The position numbers and the translations under genes were made by a program. The notes under the pieces are model-generated. The model did no database searches, had not been told where the DNA came from, and saw only the letters and a list, made by a program, of their open reading frames with translations. 45,576 nucleotides of DNA from Myxococcus xanthus (GTDB lineage: Bacteria > Myxococcota > Myxococcia > Myxococcales > Myxococcaceae): the NCBI RefSeq assembly GCF_013116825.1, contig NZ_JABFNS010000070.1:1-45576 (forward strand), given 5' to 3'. This document shows positions 17,441 through 26,490 of this stretch, one piece after another. Every line of letters starts with the position of its first letter. Positions within the stretch are counted from its first letter, which is position 1.

Positions 17441-18330
17441 GCCGTACACACCTCCAGGATGGCCCGCCGCACGGCGACGCCGTTGGACACCTGCTCCAGG
17501 ATGACGCTGCGGGCGCCATCCGCCACCGCTGGCGCCAGCTCCACGCCCCGGTTGATGGGGCCCGGATGCATCACCACCGCGCCCGCCTTCATCCGCTCTT
17601 CGCGAGCCGCGTTGAGGCCGAACAGCCGTGCATATTCACGCGTGGAGGGCAGGAACGCCTGCTCCTGCCGCTCCAGTTGGACGCGCAGGCACATCACCGC
17701 GTCCGCGCGGGGGAGCACCGCGTCCAGGTTGTACGTCACCTCCGCGCCCAGCGACTCCAGCCCCGGCGGCATCAGCGTGGGCGGGCCGCACATCACCACC
17801 TGGGCGCCCAGCGCCTTGAGGCAGTGCAGGTTGGAGCGGGCCACGCGGCTGTGCAGCACGTCGCCCACGATGAGCACCGTGCGCCCGTCCAGCGAACCCC
17901 AGCGCTGGCGCAGCGTGAAGGCGTCCAGCAGCGCCTGGGAGGGGTGCTCGTGCGTGCCATCACCCGCGTTGATGACGGCGCACTTCACGTGCTTCGCCAC
18001 CAGGTGCGGCGCTCCGGAGGAGCGGTGACGCATGACGATGGCCACCGGCCCCGTCGCTTCGATGTTGCGGGCGGTGTCCAGCAGTGTCTCACCCTTGGAC
18101 ACCGAGGAGCCGGTGTGGGTCCAGTTGAGCACACTGGCCCCCAGCCCCTTCGCCGCCATGTGGAACGACGTTCGCGTCCGGGTGGAGTCCTCGAAGAAGA
18201 GATTCGCCACCACCTTGCCGCGAAGCAGGTGGGTGGTGTCGGGAGCGCCGGGGAGGTGTGCCTTCGCCCGGTCGAGCAGTGACTCCAGCTCGTCCCGGCG
18301 CCAGCCTTCGATTCCAAGCAGGTGTCTCAT
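17437..18330 (-). CDS. pyrB: Aspartate carbamoyltransferase catalytic subunit
   Basis: Joins carbamoyl phosphate and aspartate in the first committed pyrimidine step. The 297 residues contain FFEDSTRTRTSF (carbamoyl-phosphate loop), LNWTHTGSSVSKGETLLDT, VIVMRH-type residues (AIVMRHRSSGAPH), NAGDGTHEHPSQALLD, VGDVLHSRVARSN and VMHPGPINRGVE near the C-terminus. No pyrI regulatory gene is seen next to it. The ATG at 18330 begins MRHLLGIEGW; upstream is an 85-base gap to lepB that contains a possible promoter, TTGACG and TACGCG spaced by 17. Thus pyrB may be transcribed both from its own promoter and by readthrough from lepAB. Confidence 0.95.
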   Translation of the reverse strand: MRHLLGIEGWRRDELESLLDRAKAHLPGAPDTTHLLRGKVVANLFFEDSTRTRTSFHMAAKGLGASVLNWTHTGSSVSKGETLLDTARNIEATGPVAIVMRHRSSGAPHLVAKHVKCAVINAGDGTHEHPSQALLDAFTLRQRWGSLDGRTVLIVGDVLHSRVARSNLHCLKALGAQVVMCGPPTLMPPGLESLGAEVTYNLDAVLPRADAVMCLRVQLERQEQAFLPSTREYARLFGLNAAREERMKAGAVVMHPGPINRGVELAPAVADGARSVILEQVSNGVAVRRAILEVCTA

Positions 18331-18415
18331 GGCCGGGGGCGCCGCGTACCCCGGGGCGTGCGGCACGTCAAGCGTCGTGCGCGGCACGGCGGCCTGCCTG
18401 CTTCCAGCGAACGCC

Positions 18416-19672
18416 TCAACGGACCGGTTCGAAGAACCGATCCACGCGGAGGCCCGTGCCACCGAACAGGCCGTGCAGCAGCCCGTGATAGCCCAGCGAC
18501 AGCCACACCACCATGGCCTTGCCCTTGATGTGGCCGTAGGGGACGTACTCCGCCTTGCCGTACCCGGTGACGCCCAGGCCGTGGCGGCTGTCCGCGCTGT
18601 TGTCCCGGTTGTCACCCACGGCGAAGACGTGGCCCGGAGGGACCTCGTAGGGACCTTCCCGGCGCGGCATGCGCGGCAGCGTTTGCAGCGCGGCGTGCGC
18701 TACGCCGGACAGGTTCTCCTCGTAGAGGGTCTCCTGCTGGTCGTACCAGCGCCCGTCGTCGGTGATGTTGTGGACGGTGAACTCGTTGGAGACGAGCTCG
18801 CGCTGCTGCGGCTGGCCGTTGATGTGGACGACGCCGTTGATGAACTCCACCACGTCGCCCGGCACGCCGACCACGCGCTTGATGTAGTCCACCGACTCGT
18901 TCACCGGGTTGTTGAAGACGATGACGTCTCCACGCTCCGGAGGCCGGACGATGACGAAGGGCACGTAGTTGAGGAACGGCAGCCGCACGCCGTAGATGAA
19001 CTTGTTGACGAAGACCTGGTCGCCAATCTCCAGCGTGGGCAGCATGGAGCCGGAGGGGATTCGGTACGGCTCCACGATGAAGGTACGGAACACCAGCGCC
19101 ACCAGCAGCGCCTTGCCGAACCCGCCCAGGAAGTCCATGGCGGACTGCTTGCGGAACGCGCCCAGGTGTTGCGCGGTGAGCGCCTCCAGGCCCTTCACCT
19201 CGGTGCGCAGCGCCTCCGCGTCACCCGCGGCGGAGGCCTGCTCGACGCGCAGCGCCTGCTCGGCGATGCGCTCCAGCACCGGCCCCGCCACCTTCGCGCT
19301 CACGCCGGGCTTGCGGAGGATGCGCTCGTTCTCCTCCAGCAGCTCGTTCGCATCGTGGCGCACGCCGCGCAGCGCCTTCTCCTTGGGGGAGACGTTGCGC
19401 CACACCAGCAGGGCCACGAAGTAGAGGACCAGCAGCAGCCCCAGCCCCTTCATCACCGGCTGGGCCCACGCGGCGGACGCGCGCGAGTACTCGATGATCA
19501 CCGTGTACGGCACGTACAGCAGCGCCAGGATGATCAACGGAGCCCAGAGGCTGGTGAGGCGCTCGCGCCACACCAGCACATTGCGGGCGCGAAGCATCTC
19601 AGGCGTGCGGCGGGCCGCCATCGCCTCGGAGAGCTTCGCGGGAGGGGTGGCGGAAGGCATGGCCGCGTTCAT
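18416..19672 (-). CDS. lepB: Signal peptidase I with a long N-terminal region
   Basis: Membrane-bound serine protease that removes signal peptides from exported proteins. The 418 residues include two N-terminal membrane segments at about 40-60 (LWAPLIILALLYVPYTVII) and 72-92 (VMKGLGLLLVLYFVALLVW), a helical cytoplasmic region of about 85 residues, a third membrane segment, and then the catalytic domain: PSGSMLPTL with the Ser nucleophile, YIKRVVGVPGD with the general-base Lys, and FAVGDNRDNSADSR. The extra helical region between the membrane segments is longer than in E. coli LepB (324 residues). It lies three bases after the lepA stop, giving the common lepA-lepB pairing. Confidence 0.93.
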   Translation of the reverse strand: MNAAMPSATPPAKLSEAMAARRTPEMLRARNVLVWRERLTSLWAPLIILALLYVPYTVIIEYSRASAAWAQPVMKGLGLLLVLYFVALLVWRNVSPKEKALRGVRHDANELLEENERILRKPGVSAKVAGPVLERIAEQALRVEQASAAGDAEALRTEVKGLEALTAQHLGAFRKQSAMDFLGGFGKALLVALVFRTFIVEPYRIPSGSMLPTLEIGDQVFVNKFIYGVRLPFLNYVPFVIVRPPERGDVIVFNNPVNESVDYIKRVVGVPGDVVEFINGVVHINGQPQQRELVSNEFTVHNITDDGRWYDQQETLYEENLSGVAHAALQTLPRMPRREGPYEVPPGHVFAVGDNRDNSADSRHGLGVTGYGKAEYVPYGHIKGKAMVVWLSLGYHGLLHGLFGGTGLRVDRFFEPVR

Positions 19673-19675
19673 GGA

Positions 19676-21487
19676 CTACTGCTCCGACTTGAGGACCGCG
19701 AGGAAGGCTTCCTGCGGAATCTCCACCGTTCCGACCTGCTTCATGCGCTTCTTGCCCTCCTTCTGCTTCTCCAGGAGCTTGCGCTTGCGGCTGATGTCAC
19801 CACCGTAGCACTTGGCGAGCACGTTCTTCCGGATGGCGGAGATGGTCTCACGCGAGATGATCTTCGCGCCAATCGCCGCCTGGATGGCGACCTCGTACAT
19901 CTGCTTCGGGATGACCTCCTTCAGCTTCTGGCACACCTCGCGGCCGCGCAGGTAGGCGCGCTCGCGGTGCACGATGACGCTGAGGGCATCCACCGGGTCC
20001 CCGTTGATGAGGATGTCCAGCCGGGCCAGGTCGGACTCGATGTAGCCGGCCAGCTCGTAGTCGAGGCTGGCGTAGCCGCGCGAGACGCTCTTGAGCTTGT
20101 CGAAGAAGTCGAACACGACCTCCGCCAGCGGCATCTCGTAGGTGACCTGCACGCGCTGACCGCTGCTGCCCAGGTACTTCATGTCCTTCTGCACACCGCG
20201 GCGCTCCTGGCACAGCTTGAGGATGGCGCCCAGGTGGTCGTTGGGGACGTGGATGTGGCAGGTGAGGATGGGCTCCTCGAACTTCTCGATGTGCTGAACC
20301 GGCGGCAGCTTCGCCGGGTTGTCCACCAGCAGCGTTTCACCCTTGCTGGTGGTGATGCGGTACACCACGCTGGGCGCGGTGGTGATGAGGTTCAGGTTGT
20401 ACTCGCGCTCCAGGCGCTCCTGAACGATCTCCATGTGCAGCAGGCCCAGGTAGCCGCACCGGAAGCCGAAGCCCAGCGCGGTGGACGACTCCGGCTCATA
20501 GGTGAACGCCGAGTCGTTGAGCACCAGCTTCGCCAGCGCGTCGCGCAGGTTCTCGTAGTCCGCGGAGTCCACCGGGAAGATGCCGGAGAACACCATGGGC
20601 TTCACTTCCTGGAAACCCGGGAACGGCTCGGCCGTGGGACGCGACTCCTCGGTGACGGTGTCACCGACCTTGGCGTCCTGCAGCTCCTTCACGTTGGCCA
20701 CGAGCACGCCCACCTCGCCCGCGATGAGCTGCGGCACCGGGCGGGAGAACGGGCTGAACACGCCCAGCTCCTGGACCTCGAAGACCTTGTTGTTGCTGAA
20801 CAACTTGATCTTCTGCTTCAGCTTGAGCGTGCCTTCCAGCACGCGCACCAGCGTCACCACGCCCCGGTAGTTGTCGTACCAGGAGTCGAAAATCAGCGCC
20901 TTGAGCGGCGCGTCCGCAGAGCCGCTCGGAGGCGGCACGTTCTGCACGACGGACTCCAGGATATCCTGGATGCCGATGCCCTCCTTCGCGGAGCACGGCA
21001 CGGCGACGGACGCATCGATGCCGATGACGTCTTCAATCTCCGAGCGCGTGCGATCCACGTCCGCGCTCGGCAGGTCGATCTTGTTGATGACCGGGATGAT
21101 CTCCAGGTTGTGGTCCAACGCCATGTAGACGTTGGACAGCGTCTGGGCCTCCACCCCCTGCGTCGCATCCACGACCAGGAGCGCGCCTTCGCACGCGGCC
21201 AGGCTGCGGCTGACCTCGTAGGCGAAGTCGACGTGTCCCGGCGTGTCGATGAGGTTGAGGACGTACTGCTTGCCGTCCTTCGCGGTGTAGTTCATCCGCA
21301 CGGACTGGGCCTTGATGGTGATGCCCCGTTCGCGCTCGATGGCCATGTTGTCGAGGAACTGGGCTTGCGCCTCGCGCTTGGTCAGCGTCCCCGTCTTGTC
21401 GAGGAGACGATCCGCCAGCGTCGACTTTCCATGGTCGATATGGGCGATGATGCAGAAGTTACGGATGTGCGCGTTTTCAGCCGGCAT
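19676..21487 (-). CDS. lepA: Elongation factor 4 (LepA GTPase)
   Basis: Ribosome-associated translational GTPase that back-translocates or remodels stalled ribosomes. The 603 residues match the family length and order: G1 [16 protein letters not shown], switch [12 protein letters not shown]3 [11 protein letters not shown]4 [11 protein letters not shown], then the EF-G-like domains and the LepA-specific C-terminal domain (SISR-type residues in [18 protein letters not shown] and [21 protein letters not shown]). The start is the ATG at 21487 ([11 protein letters not shown]); a longer open frame upstream has no family similarity. It heads a minus-strand run with lepB and then the pyr/car genes, all within short distances. 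Confidence 0.96.
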   Translation of the reverse strand: MPAENAHIRNFCIIAHIDHGKSTLADRLLDKTGTLTKREAQAQFLDNMAIERERGITIKAQSVRMNYTAKDGKQYVLNLIDTPGHVDFAYEVSRSLAACEGALLVVDATQGVEAQTLSNVYMALDHNLEIIPVINKIDLPSADVDRTRSEIEDVIGIDASVAVPCSAKEGIGIQDILESVVQNVPPPSGSADAPLKALIFDSWYDNYRGVVTLVRVLEGTLKLKQKIKLFSNNKVFEVQELGVFSPFSRPVPQLIAGEVGVLVANVKELQDAKVGDTVTEESRPTAEPFPGFQEVKPMVFSGIFPVDSADYENLRDALAKLVLNDSAFTYEPESSTALGFGFRCGYLGLLHMEIVQERLEREYNLNLITTAPSVVYRITTSKGETLLVDNPAKLPPVQHIEKFEEPILTCHIHVPNDHLGAILKLCQERRGVQKDMKYLGSSGQRVQVTYEMPLAEVVFDFFDKLKSVSRGYASLDYELAGYIESDLARLDILINGDPVDALSVIVHRERAYLRGREVCQKLKEVIPKQMYEVAIQAAIGAKIISRETISAIRKNVLAKCYGGDISRKRKLLEKQKEGKKRMKQVGTVEIPQEAFLAVLKSEQ

Positions 21488-21758
21488 GTTCAGGGCGCTC
21501 GTCGGAAGAAGCGGGCGTGCGTAACAGGGAATCGCGCGAAAATCTACGCGCACGCGTACGCCCAATGAGCAACCCACCGGGGGAGCTTGTTTGTTCCCCA
21601 TCCATCAGCGCCCGTCCCGGGCGAACGCCCCTGGGACAGACCCTGGGCCCCCCTCCCGGCACGCCCGGTCCCCGGCCCTCAGGGCCGGCCCGGGTCAGCG
21701 CGTGGCAGGGGGTACCGCCCTCCCCCGCCTCGTCTCGAGCGGGGGCGCTGGACGCCGC

Positions 21759-22703
21759 TCAGCCGTGGGCGCGAGCGGGCGCGCCGGCCTTCTGCCGGAA
21801 GTACTCAAGGGTGCGGCGCAGGCCCTCGCGCACGTCGACGCTCGGCTCCCAGCCAAGCACCTTCTTGGCCAGCGCGTTGTCCACACAGGAGCGCATCTGC
21901 TCCCCCGGCTTGCCGGGCGCGTGGGTGACGGAGACGCTGGAGCCCGCCGCCTCGGCCAGCAGCGCGTAGAGGCGGTTGATGTCCGTCTCCACGCCCGTGC
22001 CGATGTTGATGGCGCCCACGTAGTCGTTCTCGAAGGCGAGCCGGTTGGCGCGGGCCACGTCCGGACCGAAGACGAAGTCGCGGGTCTGCTTGCCCTCGCC
22101 GAAGATGGTGCAGCCCTGACCGGCGATCAGCCGCTGGCTGAAGATGGCCACCACGCCCGCCTCGCCGTGCGGGTTCTGCCGCGGGCCGTAGACGTTGGCG
22201 TAGCGGAGCGCCACGTACGGCAGGCCGTATTGCGCCCGGTAGTAGCCCAGGTACAGCTCACCGGACGCCTTGGAGACACCGTACGGAGAAATGGGCCGCG
22301 TGGGGTGACTCTCCGGCGCGGGGAACACGTCCTGCTCGCCGTAGATGGCGCCGCCGGTGGAGCTGAAGATGACCTTCTTCACCCCGGAGACGCGGGCGGC
22401 CTCCAGCAGGTTGAGCATGCCGCGGATGTTCACGTCAGCGTCGAAGCTCGGGTCGTCCACGCTGCGGCGGACGTCCATCTGCGCCGCCAGGTGGCAGAGC
22501 ACGTCGGGCTTCTCGGACTTGATGAGCTCCGATGCCTCGCGGCTGCGGATGTCGTGGACCGCCAGGCGCACACGCGGGTCCAGGTTCTCCCGCTTGCCGC
22601 CGGACAGGTCATCCAACGCGATGACGTCGTGACCACCGCGCAGGAACTCATCGCACACATGCGAGCCAATGAAGCCCGCGCCACCAGTCACCAGGACCTT
22701 CAC
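21759..22703 (-). CDS. NAD-dependent epimerase/dehydratase, UDP-glucose 4-epimerase-like
   Basis: Extended short-chain dehydrogenase acting on nucleotide sugars, probably for polysaccharide or lipopolysaccharide precursors. The 314 residues have the NAD-binding VTGGAGFIGSHV at the start, LDDLSGGKRENL, LCHLAAQMDVRRSV, the catalytic Thr region FSSTGGAIYGE and the YGVSK Tyr/Lys pair, and LRYANVYGPRQ. This combination with an acidic residue after beta-2 points to NAD+ and to GalE-like epimerases. It lies 45 bases downstream of another sugar-nucleotide gene on the same strand. The exact substrate (UDP-glucose, UDP-GlcNAc or a uronic acid) cannot be read from sequence. Confidence 0.88.
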   Translation of the reverse strand: MKVLVTGGAGFIGSHVCDEFLRGGHDVIALDDLSGGKRENLDPRVRLAVHDIRSREASELIKSEKPDVLCHLAAQMDVRRSVDDPSFDADVNIRGMLNLLEAARVSGVKKVIFSSTGGAIYGEQDVFPAPESHPTRPISPYGVSKASGELYLGYYRAQYGLPYVALRYANVYGPRQNPHGEAGVVAIFSQRLIAGQGCTIFGEGKQTRDFVFGPDVARANRLAFENDYVGAINIGTGVETDINRLYALLAEAAGSSVSVTHAPGKPGEQMRSCVDNALAKKVLGWEPSVDVREGLRRTLEYFRQKAGAPARAHG

Positions 22704-22748
22704 GCAACCTCCCGCCTGCAGGCCTTGCAGGATCTTCGCGCCGGCAAC

Positions 22749-23708
22749 CTATGCCGGGGGCTTCGTGGCGGCAACCTCTCGGAACCAGGCAATGGTCTCC
22801 CGAAGACCCTCTTCCAGCGGCACCTTCGGCTCCCAGCCCAGCAGCGTCCGAGCCCGGGTGATGTCCGGCTGACGCTGCTTCGGATCATCCTTGGGCAGCG
22901 GCTTCTCGATGATGGCCCCGCCCCCGCCCGCCGCCGCGCGCACGGCCTCCGCGAACTGACGGATGGTCATCTCCCGGGGGTTGCCGATGTTCACCGGGTT
23001 CGGCTCGTCCGACAGCATCAGCCGGACCAGCCCGTCCACCAGGTCCTTCACGTAACAGAACGAGCGCGTCTGGCTGCCGTCCCCGAAGACGGTGAAGTCC
23101 TCGCCCTTGAGGGCCTGGCCCACGAAGGCCGGCACCACGCGGCCGTCATTGAGGCGCATGCGCGGACCATAGGTGTTGAAGATGCGGACGATGCGGACCT
23201 GCACGCCCTTGGTGCGCCCGTAGGCCGCGGTGATGGCCTCCGAATAGCGCTTGGCCTCGTCGTACACGGACCGGGGGCCAATGGGATTCACGTTGCCCCA
23301 GTAGTCCTCACGCTGCGGATGCACCAGCGGATCCCCGTACACCTCCGACGTGGAGGCCATCAGGAACACCGCCTTGTTCGCCTCCGCCAGCTTCAGCCCG
23401 TTCTCCGTGCCAATGGAGCCCACGCGCAGCGTTTCCAGCGGGAGCTGCGCGTAGTCGATGGGCGAGGCCGGCGAGGCCATGTTGAAGACGTAGTCCAGCG
23501 GCCCCTCCACCGGGATGCGCTCGGTGATGTCCGCCTTGACGAACGAGAAACCCGGCCGCCCGTTCAGCGTGCGCAGGTTCTCTTCGTTGCCAGTGATGAG
23601 GTTGTCCACGGCGATGACCACCGCCGCGCCGTCATCCAGAAGACGCTCACACAGGTGCGACCCGACGAAGCCGGCGCCGCCCAGGACCGCTACCCGCTTG
23701 CCACGCAT
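22749..23708 (-). CDS. UDP-glucuronate decarboxylase-like (UXS) enzyme
   Basis: Predicted to convert UDP-glucuronate to UDP-xylose. Motifs in the 319 residues: [29 protein letters not shown] (typical of UXS), [12 protein letters not shown] (highly typical, usually LASPASPxHY), [12 protein letters not shown], the YDEAKR catalytic Tyr/Lys pair, and [13 protein letters not shown]. The histidine of SPxHY is Asp here. ATG 23708 is used; a GTG three codons further up at 23717 has GAGAGAGG at ideal spacing and may be the true start. The ribbon-helix-helix gene ends 15 or 24 bases upstream, so these genes form one minus-strand unit for sugar-nucleotide synthesis. Confidence 0.88.
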   Translation of the reverse strand: MRGKRVAVLGGAGFVGSHLCERLLDDGAAVVIAVDNLITGNEENLRTLNGRPGFSFVKADITERIPVEGPLDYVFNMASPASPIDYAQLPLETLRVGSIGTENGLKLAEANKAVFLMASTSEVYGDPLVHPQREDYWGNVNPIGPRSVYDEAKRYSEAITAAYGRTKGVQVRIVRIFNTYGPRMRLNDGRVVPAFVGQALKGEDFTVFGDGSQTRSFCYVKDLVDGLVRLMLSDEPNPVNIGNPREMTIRQFAEAVRAAAGGGGAIIEKPLPKDDPKQRQPDITRARTLLGWEPKVPLEEGLRETIAWFREVAATKPPA

Positions 23709-23731
23709 GCTCTTCACGTCACGCCTCTCTC

Positions 23732-23911
23732 TCACAGCTCGTCGAACGTCGACTGCCCCGGCAACTGCGCCTTGTACTTCTCCAGGACCAGGTCGATGCC
23801 CTGGCGGATGTACTCGGCCACGGGCACCTTCGTCTTCTGGTTCAGCGCCTTGAGGAGCTCGTTCTGCTCCGGGGTGATGTAGATGGTGGTGCTGACTTTC
23901 TTTCGGGCCAT
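23732..23911 (-). CDS. Ribbon-helix-helix DNA-binding protein
   Basis: 59 residues: [20 protein letters not shown] matches the beta strand plus helix A of the RHH (CopG/Arc/MetJ) fold, followed by [15 protein letters not shown] as helix B. The basic N-terminal residues and STTIYI strand are typical of dimeric repressors that read DNA with the beta sheet. No toxin-like partner follows; the next genes are the UXS and epimerase genes on the same strand, so it more likely regulates that unit or itself. Two tandem 10-bp AT-rich repeats lie directly upstream of its start, and no ribosome binding site is visible. Family assignment is firm; target assignment is inference. Confidence 0.85.
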   Translation of the reverse strand: MARKKVSTTIYITPEQNELLKALNQKTKVPVAEYIRQGIDLVLEKYKAQLPGQSTFDEL

Positions 23912-23915
23912 GGCG

Positions 23916-23935
23916 ATATGTGAAAATATATGAAA
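23916..23935 (+). repeat. Tandem AT-rich 10-bp repeats upstream of the RHH gene, likely operator
   Basis: ATATGTGAAA and ATATATGAAA are head-to-tail and differ at one base, five bases upstream of the RHH start codon. They are strikingly AT-rich for this genome, and the minus-strand reading contains a TATATT-type -10. RHH dimers typically bind adjacent repeated subsites, so autoregulation is plausible. Confidence 0.6.
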
Positions 23936-24005
23936 TGACGTGTCGCGCGAAAGCATCTCGTACGAATGACGTCGCCAGGCAACCCCCAGACACTGGGAGT
24001 TCTCC

Positions 24006-24605
24006 ATGCCACGCTACAAGCATTTGATTTTACTGGGCCTTATGACCTCGGGGGCCCTGACAGGTTGCGCCAGCAGCAAGTCGGCGGAGCAGGATGGCGC
24101 GGGCTCCGCGAGGGGCCGGCTGGCCGGGGAGCCCATCCGCCCGGAAGCCGGGGCCCACGAGGAGCTCACGCAGCAGGACGCCAACGGCGACGGCCGCCCG
24201 GACGTGTGGACCTACACGGTGGACGGGCGGAAGGTCCGCCAGGAGCTGGACCTGAACTGGGACGGCCGCGTGGACCTGACGCGCTACTTCGACGCCAACG
24301 GCGACAAGGCGCGTGAGTCGCTGGACCTGGACTTCGACGGGCGCGTGGACGCCACCTACTTCCATGAGAAGGGCGTCAACACGCGCCGCGAGCGCGACAC
24401 CAACGGTGACGGCCGCCCGGACAGCTTCACCTACTACGAAGGCGGCAAGCTGGTGCGCAAGGAGCGCGACACGCAAGGGACGGGCCGCATCGACTACTGG
24501 GAGTACTGGGAAGGTGGCCAGGTGGACCGCATCGGCGAGGACCTGGACGGGGACGGCACGGTGGACAAGTGGACCCGCAACCCGAACAGCGCGGCCCGCG
24601 AGTAG
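24006..24605 (+). CDS. Lipoprotein made of six EF-hand-like DxNxDGRxD repeats
   Basis: 199 residues. A signal peptide with lipobox LTGC (Cys near residue 21) predicts a lipidated, periplasmic or outer-membrane protein. From about residue 55 there are six repeats of 23 to 25 residues. Each begins with an acidic loop ([54 protein letters not shown]) and ends in an aromatic strand with a Gly turn and basic/acidic residues. The loops resemble dockerin or EF-hand calcium sites. The fifth (DTQGTGRID) lost an Asp. The gene stands alone, divergent from the RHH gene and convergent with the cupin gene. No specific function is assigned; calcium-stabilised surface display is inferred. Confidence 0.85.
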   Translation: MPRYKHLILLGLMTSGALTGCASSKSAEQDGAGSARGRLAGEPIRPEAGAHEELTQQDANGDGRPDVWTYTVDGRKVRQELDLNWDGRVDLTRYFDANGDKARESLDLDFDGRVDATYFHEKGVNTRRERDTNGDGRPDSFTYYEGGKLVRKERDTQGTGRIDYWEYWEGGQVDRIGEDLDGDGTVDKWTRNPNSAARE

Positions 24606-24629
24606 GCGGGCCGCCGCGGTGGACAGCGG

Positions 24630-24992
24630 CTACGGGTTGCTGGTGCCGGTGCGCCCGTAGGCGTCCTCGAGCCGGACCACGTCGTCCAGCTCCGGGGTGC
24701 TGACCTCGAGGATGTCACAGTCGGTCAGCGCCACCATGCGGTGCTTGGTGAGCGGCTTGATGTGGTAGCTCTCACCGGGGCTCATCTCCTTCTCGATGAG
24801 CCCCTGGCCCTCGTCGACGACGAAGAGCAGCTTGCCGCTCTGCACGTGGATGGTCTCATCCTTGCGGTTGTGGAACTGCAGGCTGAGCTTGTGGCCCTGC
24901 TTCACGTGCAGCAGCTTGCCCACGTAGCGTTCGGTGTGAGCCCAGATGAGTTCGTATCCCCAGGGCTTCTCCACCCGCTTCGTCGTCGTCAT
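24630..24992 (-). CDS. Cupin-domain protein, mannose-6-phosphate isomerase type II-like
   Basis: 120 residues that form a single cupin barrel. The N-terminus VEKPWGYELIWAHTERY and the core QGHKLSLQFHNRKDETIHVQSG closely match the C-terminal isomerase domain of bifunctional GDP-mannose pyrophosphorylase/mannose-6-phosphate isomerases, including the metal-binding H/E pattern, then GESYHIKPLTKHRM with a further His. The nucleotidyltransferase half is absent, so it is a stand-alone version. It lies 27 bases after the SPOR-domain gene on the same strand. A role in mannose or other sugar phosphate isomerisation is likely from family but not proven; stand-alone members have varied substrates. Confidence 0.85.
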   Translation of the reverse strand: MTTTKRVEKPWGYELIWAHTERYVGKLLHVKQGHKLSLQFHNRKDETIHVQSGKLLFVVDEGQGLIEKEMSPGESYHIKPLTKHRMVALTDCDILEVSTPELDDVVRLEDAYGRTGTSNP

Positions 24993-25019
24993 GGCGCTTC
25001 CCGTCTTCCTCGTCCCGCT

Positions 25020-25898
25020 CTAGTTCGTGCCGGCCACGAATGCGTCGAGCGAAGTCTCACGCTTGAAGTCTGACAGATACCGGGTGGCCGCATCCCGGGA
25101 GGCGAAGCTCCCCATGCGGACGCGGTACCACGTGCCCTTACCGGCCACTTCGGCCGTCAGGATATAGGGGGCATAGCCCCGATCACGCAACCGAGCGGCG
25201 AAGCGGTCGGCTTCCTGCTTGTCCTGGAACGCCGAGAGCTGGAGCGTGAAGGCTCCACCCTTCACGGCCTGCGCGGGCGGCGAGGCGGGCTGCGCCGGCC
25301 GCTGGGTGGCGCGGGCAATGGCCTCCTTCAGGCCGCCCCCCTCCGTGGTGGTGGTGCGCGTGGGGACGGCGGACGCCTCCACCTTGCCCGACACCGGCAC
25401 GGCCTTCGCGGCAGTCGGAGCGGTGGGGGCCTCGGCGACCACGACGCGCTCCGGCTCGGCCTTGGGCTCCTCCGGCGGCAGCTCCCCCGTGTCCGGGTCC
25501 GGCGTGGGCGCCAGCGCGGCGCGCTGCGCGGAGGCCGGCTTCGGCTCGGGCGGCTTCGCGGCGGCGGGCTTCTCCGCCGGCGGCGGCGCCTTGGCGACAA
25601 CGGGCTTGGGCTGCGGCGGGGCCACCGGCTCGGCGGCGGCCTTGCGGGTCAGCTCGTCCGGGAAGGTGAGCGGCTGCTCCTGCTGCACATTCTGGAGCGC
25701 CTGCGCGTTGGCATCCAACGCGGAGAGCAGGTCCGGCGCGGCCACGGCATCCGCGTTGCCCGCGAGCTTCTTGCCGACGACGACCCCCAGCACGAAGACA
25801 GCGCCCATCACGACGATGCCGGCGATGAGCAGGCTGACGATCTGCCGGTTGTCCAGAGAGACGTCGAACTTCTCCTTCATCCGGTGAGCATCACGCAT
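25020..25898 (-). CDS. SPOR-domain membrane protein
   Basis: 292 residues in three parts. After a short cytoplasmic segment (MRDAHRMKEKFDVSLDNRQ) there is one membrane span at about 20-42 (VSLLIAGIVVMGAVFVLGVVV). A long Pro/Ala/Glu-rich periplasmic linker follows, and then a C-terminal SPOR domain at about 215-290 (FTLQLSAFQDKQEADRFAARL, GYAPYILTA, WYRVRMGSFASRDAATRYL). SPOR domains bind denuded glycan strands at the division septum, so the protein probably localises to the septum like FtsN or DamX. The ATG at 25898 is used; an ATG six codons further in is possible. It precedes the cupin gene, with no evident functional link. Confidence 0.9.
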   Translation of the reverse strand: MRDAHRMKEKFDVSLDNRQIVSLLIAGIVVMGAVFVLGVVVGKKLAGNADAVAAPDLLSALDANAQALQNVQQEQPLTFPDELTRKAAAEPVAPPQPKPVVAKAPPPAEKPAAAKPPEPKPASAQRAALAPTPDPDTGELPPEEPKAEPERVVVAEAPTAPTAAKAVPVSGKVEASAVPTRTTTTEGGGLKEAIARATQRPAQPASPPAQAVKGGAFTLQLSAFQDKQEADRFAARLRDRGYAPYILTAEVAGKGTWYRVRMGSFASRDAATRYLSDFKRETSLDAFVAGTN

Positions 25899-26032
25899 GG
25901 CTTGAAAGTCCTCGGGCGCGGTCGCAACGGCCACACGAAATCCGTGTTGCGGCCTGTAGCGACGGCATGGAGGGCAAAGTACGCCCCACCCCAGAGCCGG
26001 TCAAATTCGCGGAACGACTCCAAGCCTCACCG

Positions 26033-26416
26033 TCAACCCGTGACGGGCACGGAGAACGAGGCCCCCGCGGCGAGAGGCAGCGGCGACAGGGCCTCACCGG
26101 GTGGAGTGTCCGGAACGGGGGAAGCCGCCGTGGCGGGTGGGGCATTGAGCCGCTCGCGCAGGTCCTTTCCGGCGGCGAAGGACAACGTGCGCCGCGCGGG
26201 TACCGATACGCGTTGGCCCGTCTTGGGGTTACGGCCCGTGCGAGCCCGGCGCGTGCGGACGCAGAAGACGCCGAAGCCCCGCAGCTCGATTCGCCGTCCG
26301 GCGATCAGGGCCTGGGACATTTCCTCGAAGACGGCGTGGACGATGGCTTCCACCTCACGCCGTGGAACATGCGTGGCACGCTCCACGATGCGCTCGATGA
26401 GCTCACTGCGCGTCAT
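26033..26416 (-). CDS. HU/IHF-family DNA-bending protein with a C-terminal extension
   Basis: 127 residues. Residues 1-90 are a complete HU/IHF domain: TRSELIERIVERATHV, the dimer helix VEAIVHAVFEEMSQAL, IELRGFGVFCVRTRRARTGRNPKTG with the DNA-intercalating arm and its conserved Pro (NPKTG), and KDLRERLN. The N-terminus and GRNPKTGQRVSVPA resemble IHF more than HU. The last 35 residues are Ala/Pro-rich, absent from standard IHF (about 95 residues), and of unknown role. It follows the FecR-like lipoprotein gene by 74 bases on the same strand. A single gene is present, so it may act as a homodimer or pair with a partner elsewhere. Confidence 0.9.
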   Translation of the reverse strand: MTRSELIERIVERATHVPRREVEAIVHAVFEEMSQALIAGRRIELRGFGVFCVRTRRARTGRNPKTGQRVSVPARRTLSFAAGKDLRERLNAPPATAASPVPDTPPGEALSPLPLAAGASFSVPVTG

Positions 26417-26490
26417 GCACACCTCCCGCTGGGCGACCGAGGACTCTACCGAAGCGGGCCCCCAAAGGACAAACCGCCCTCCCCGTCCCC

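Noticed and set aside
18032..21568. Very long plus-strand open frame (1,178 codons)
   Set aside because: It is the antisense of pyrB, lepB and lepA, which show all their family motifs. The predicted sequence is His/Arg/Leu-rich with no motif, an effect of high GC.
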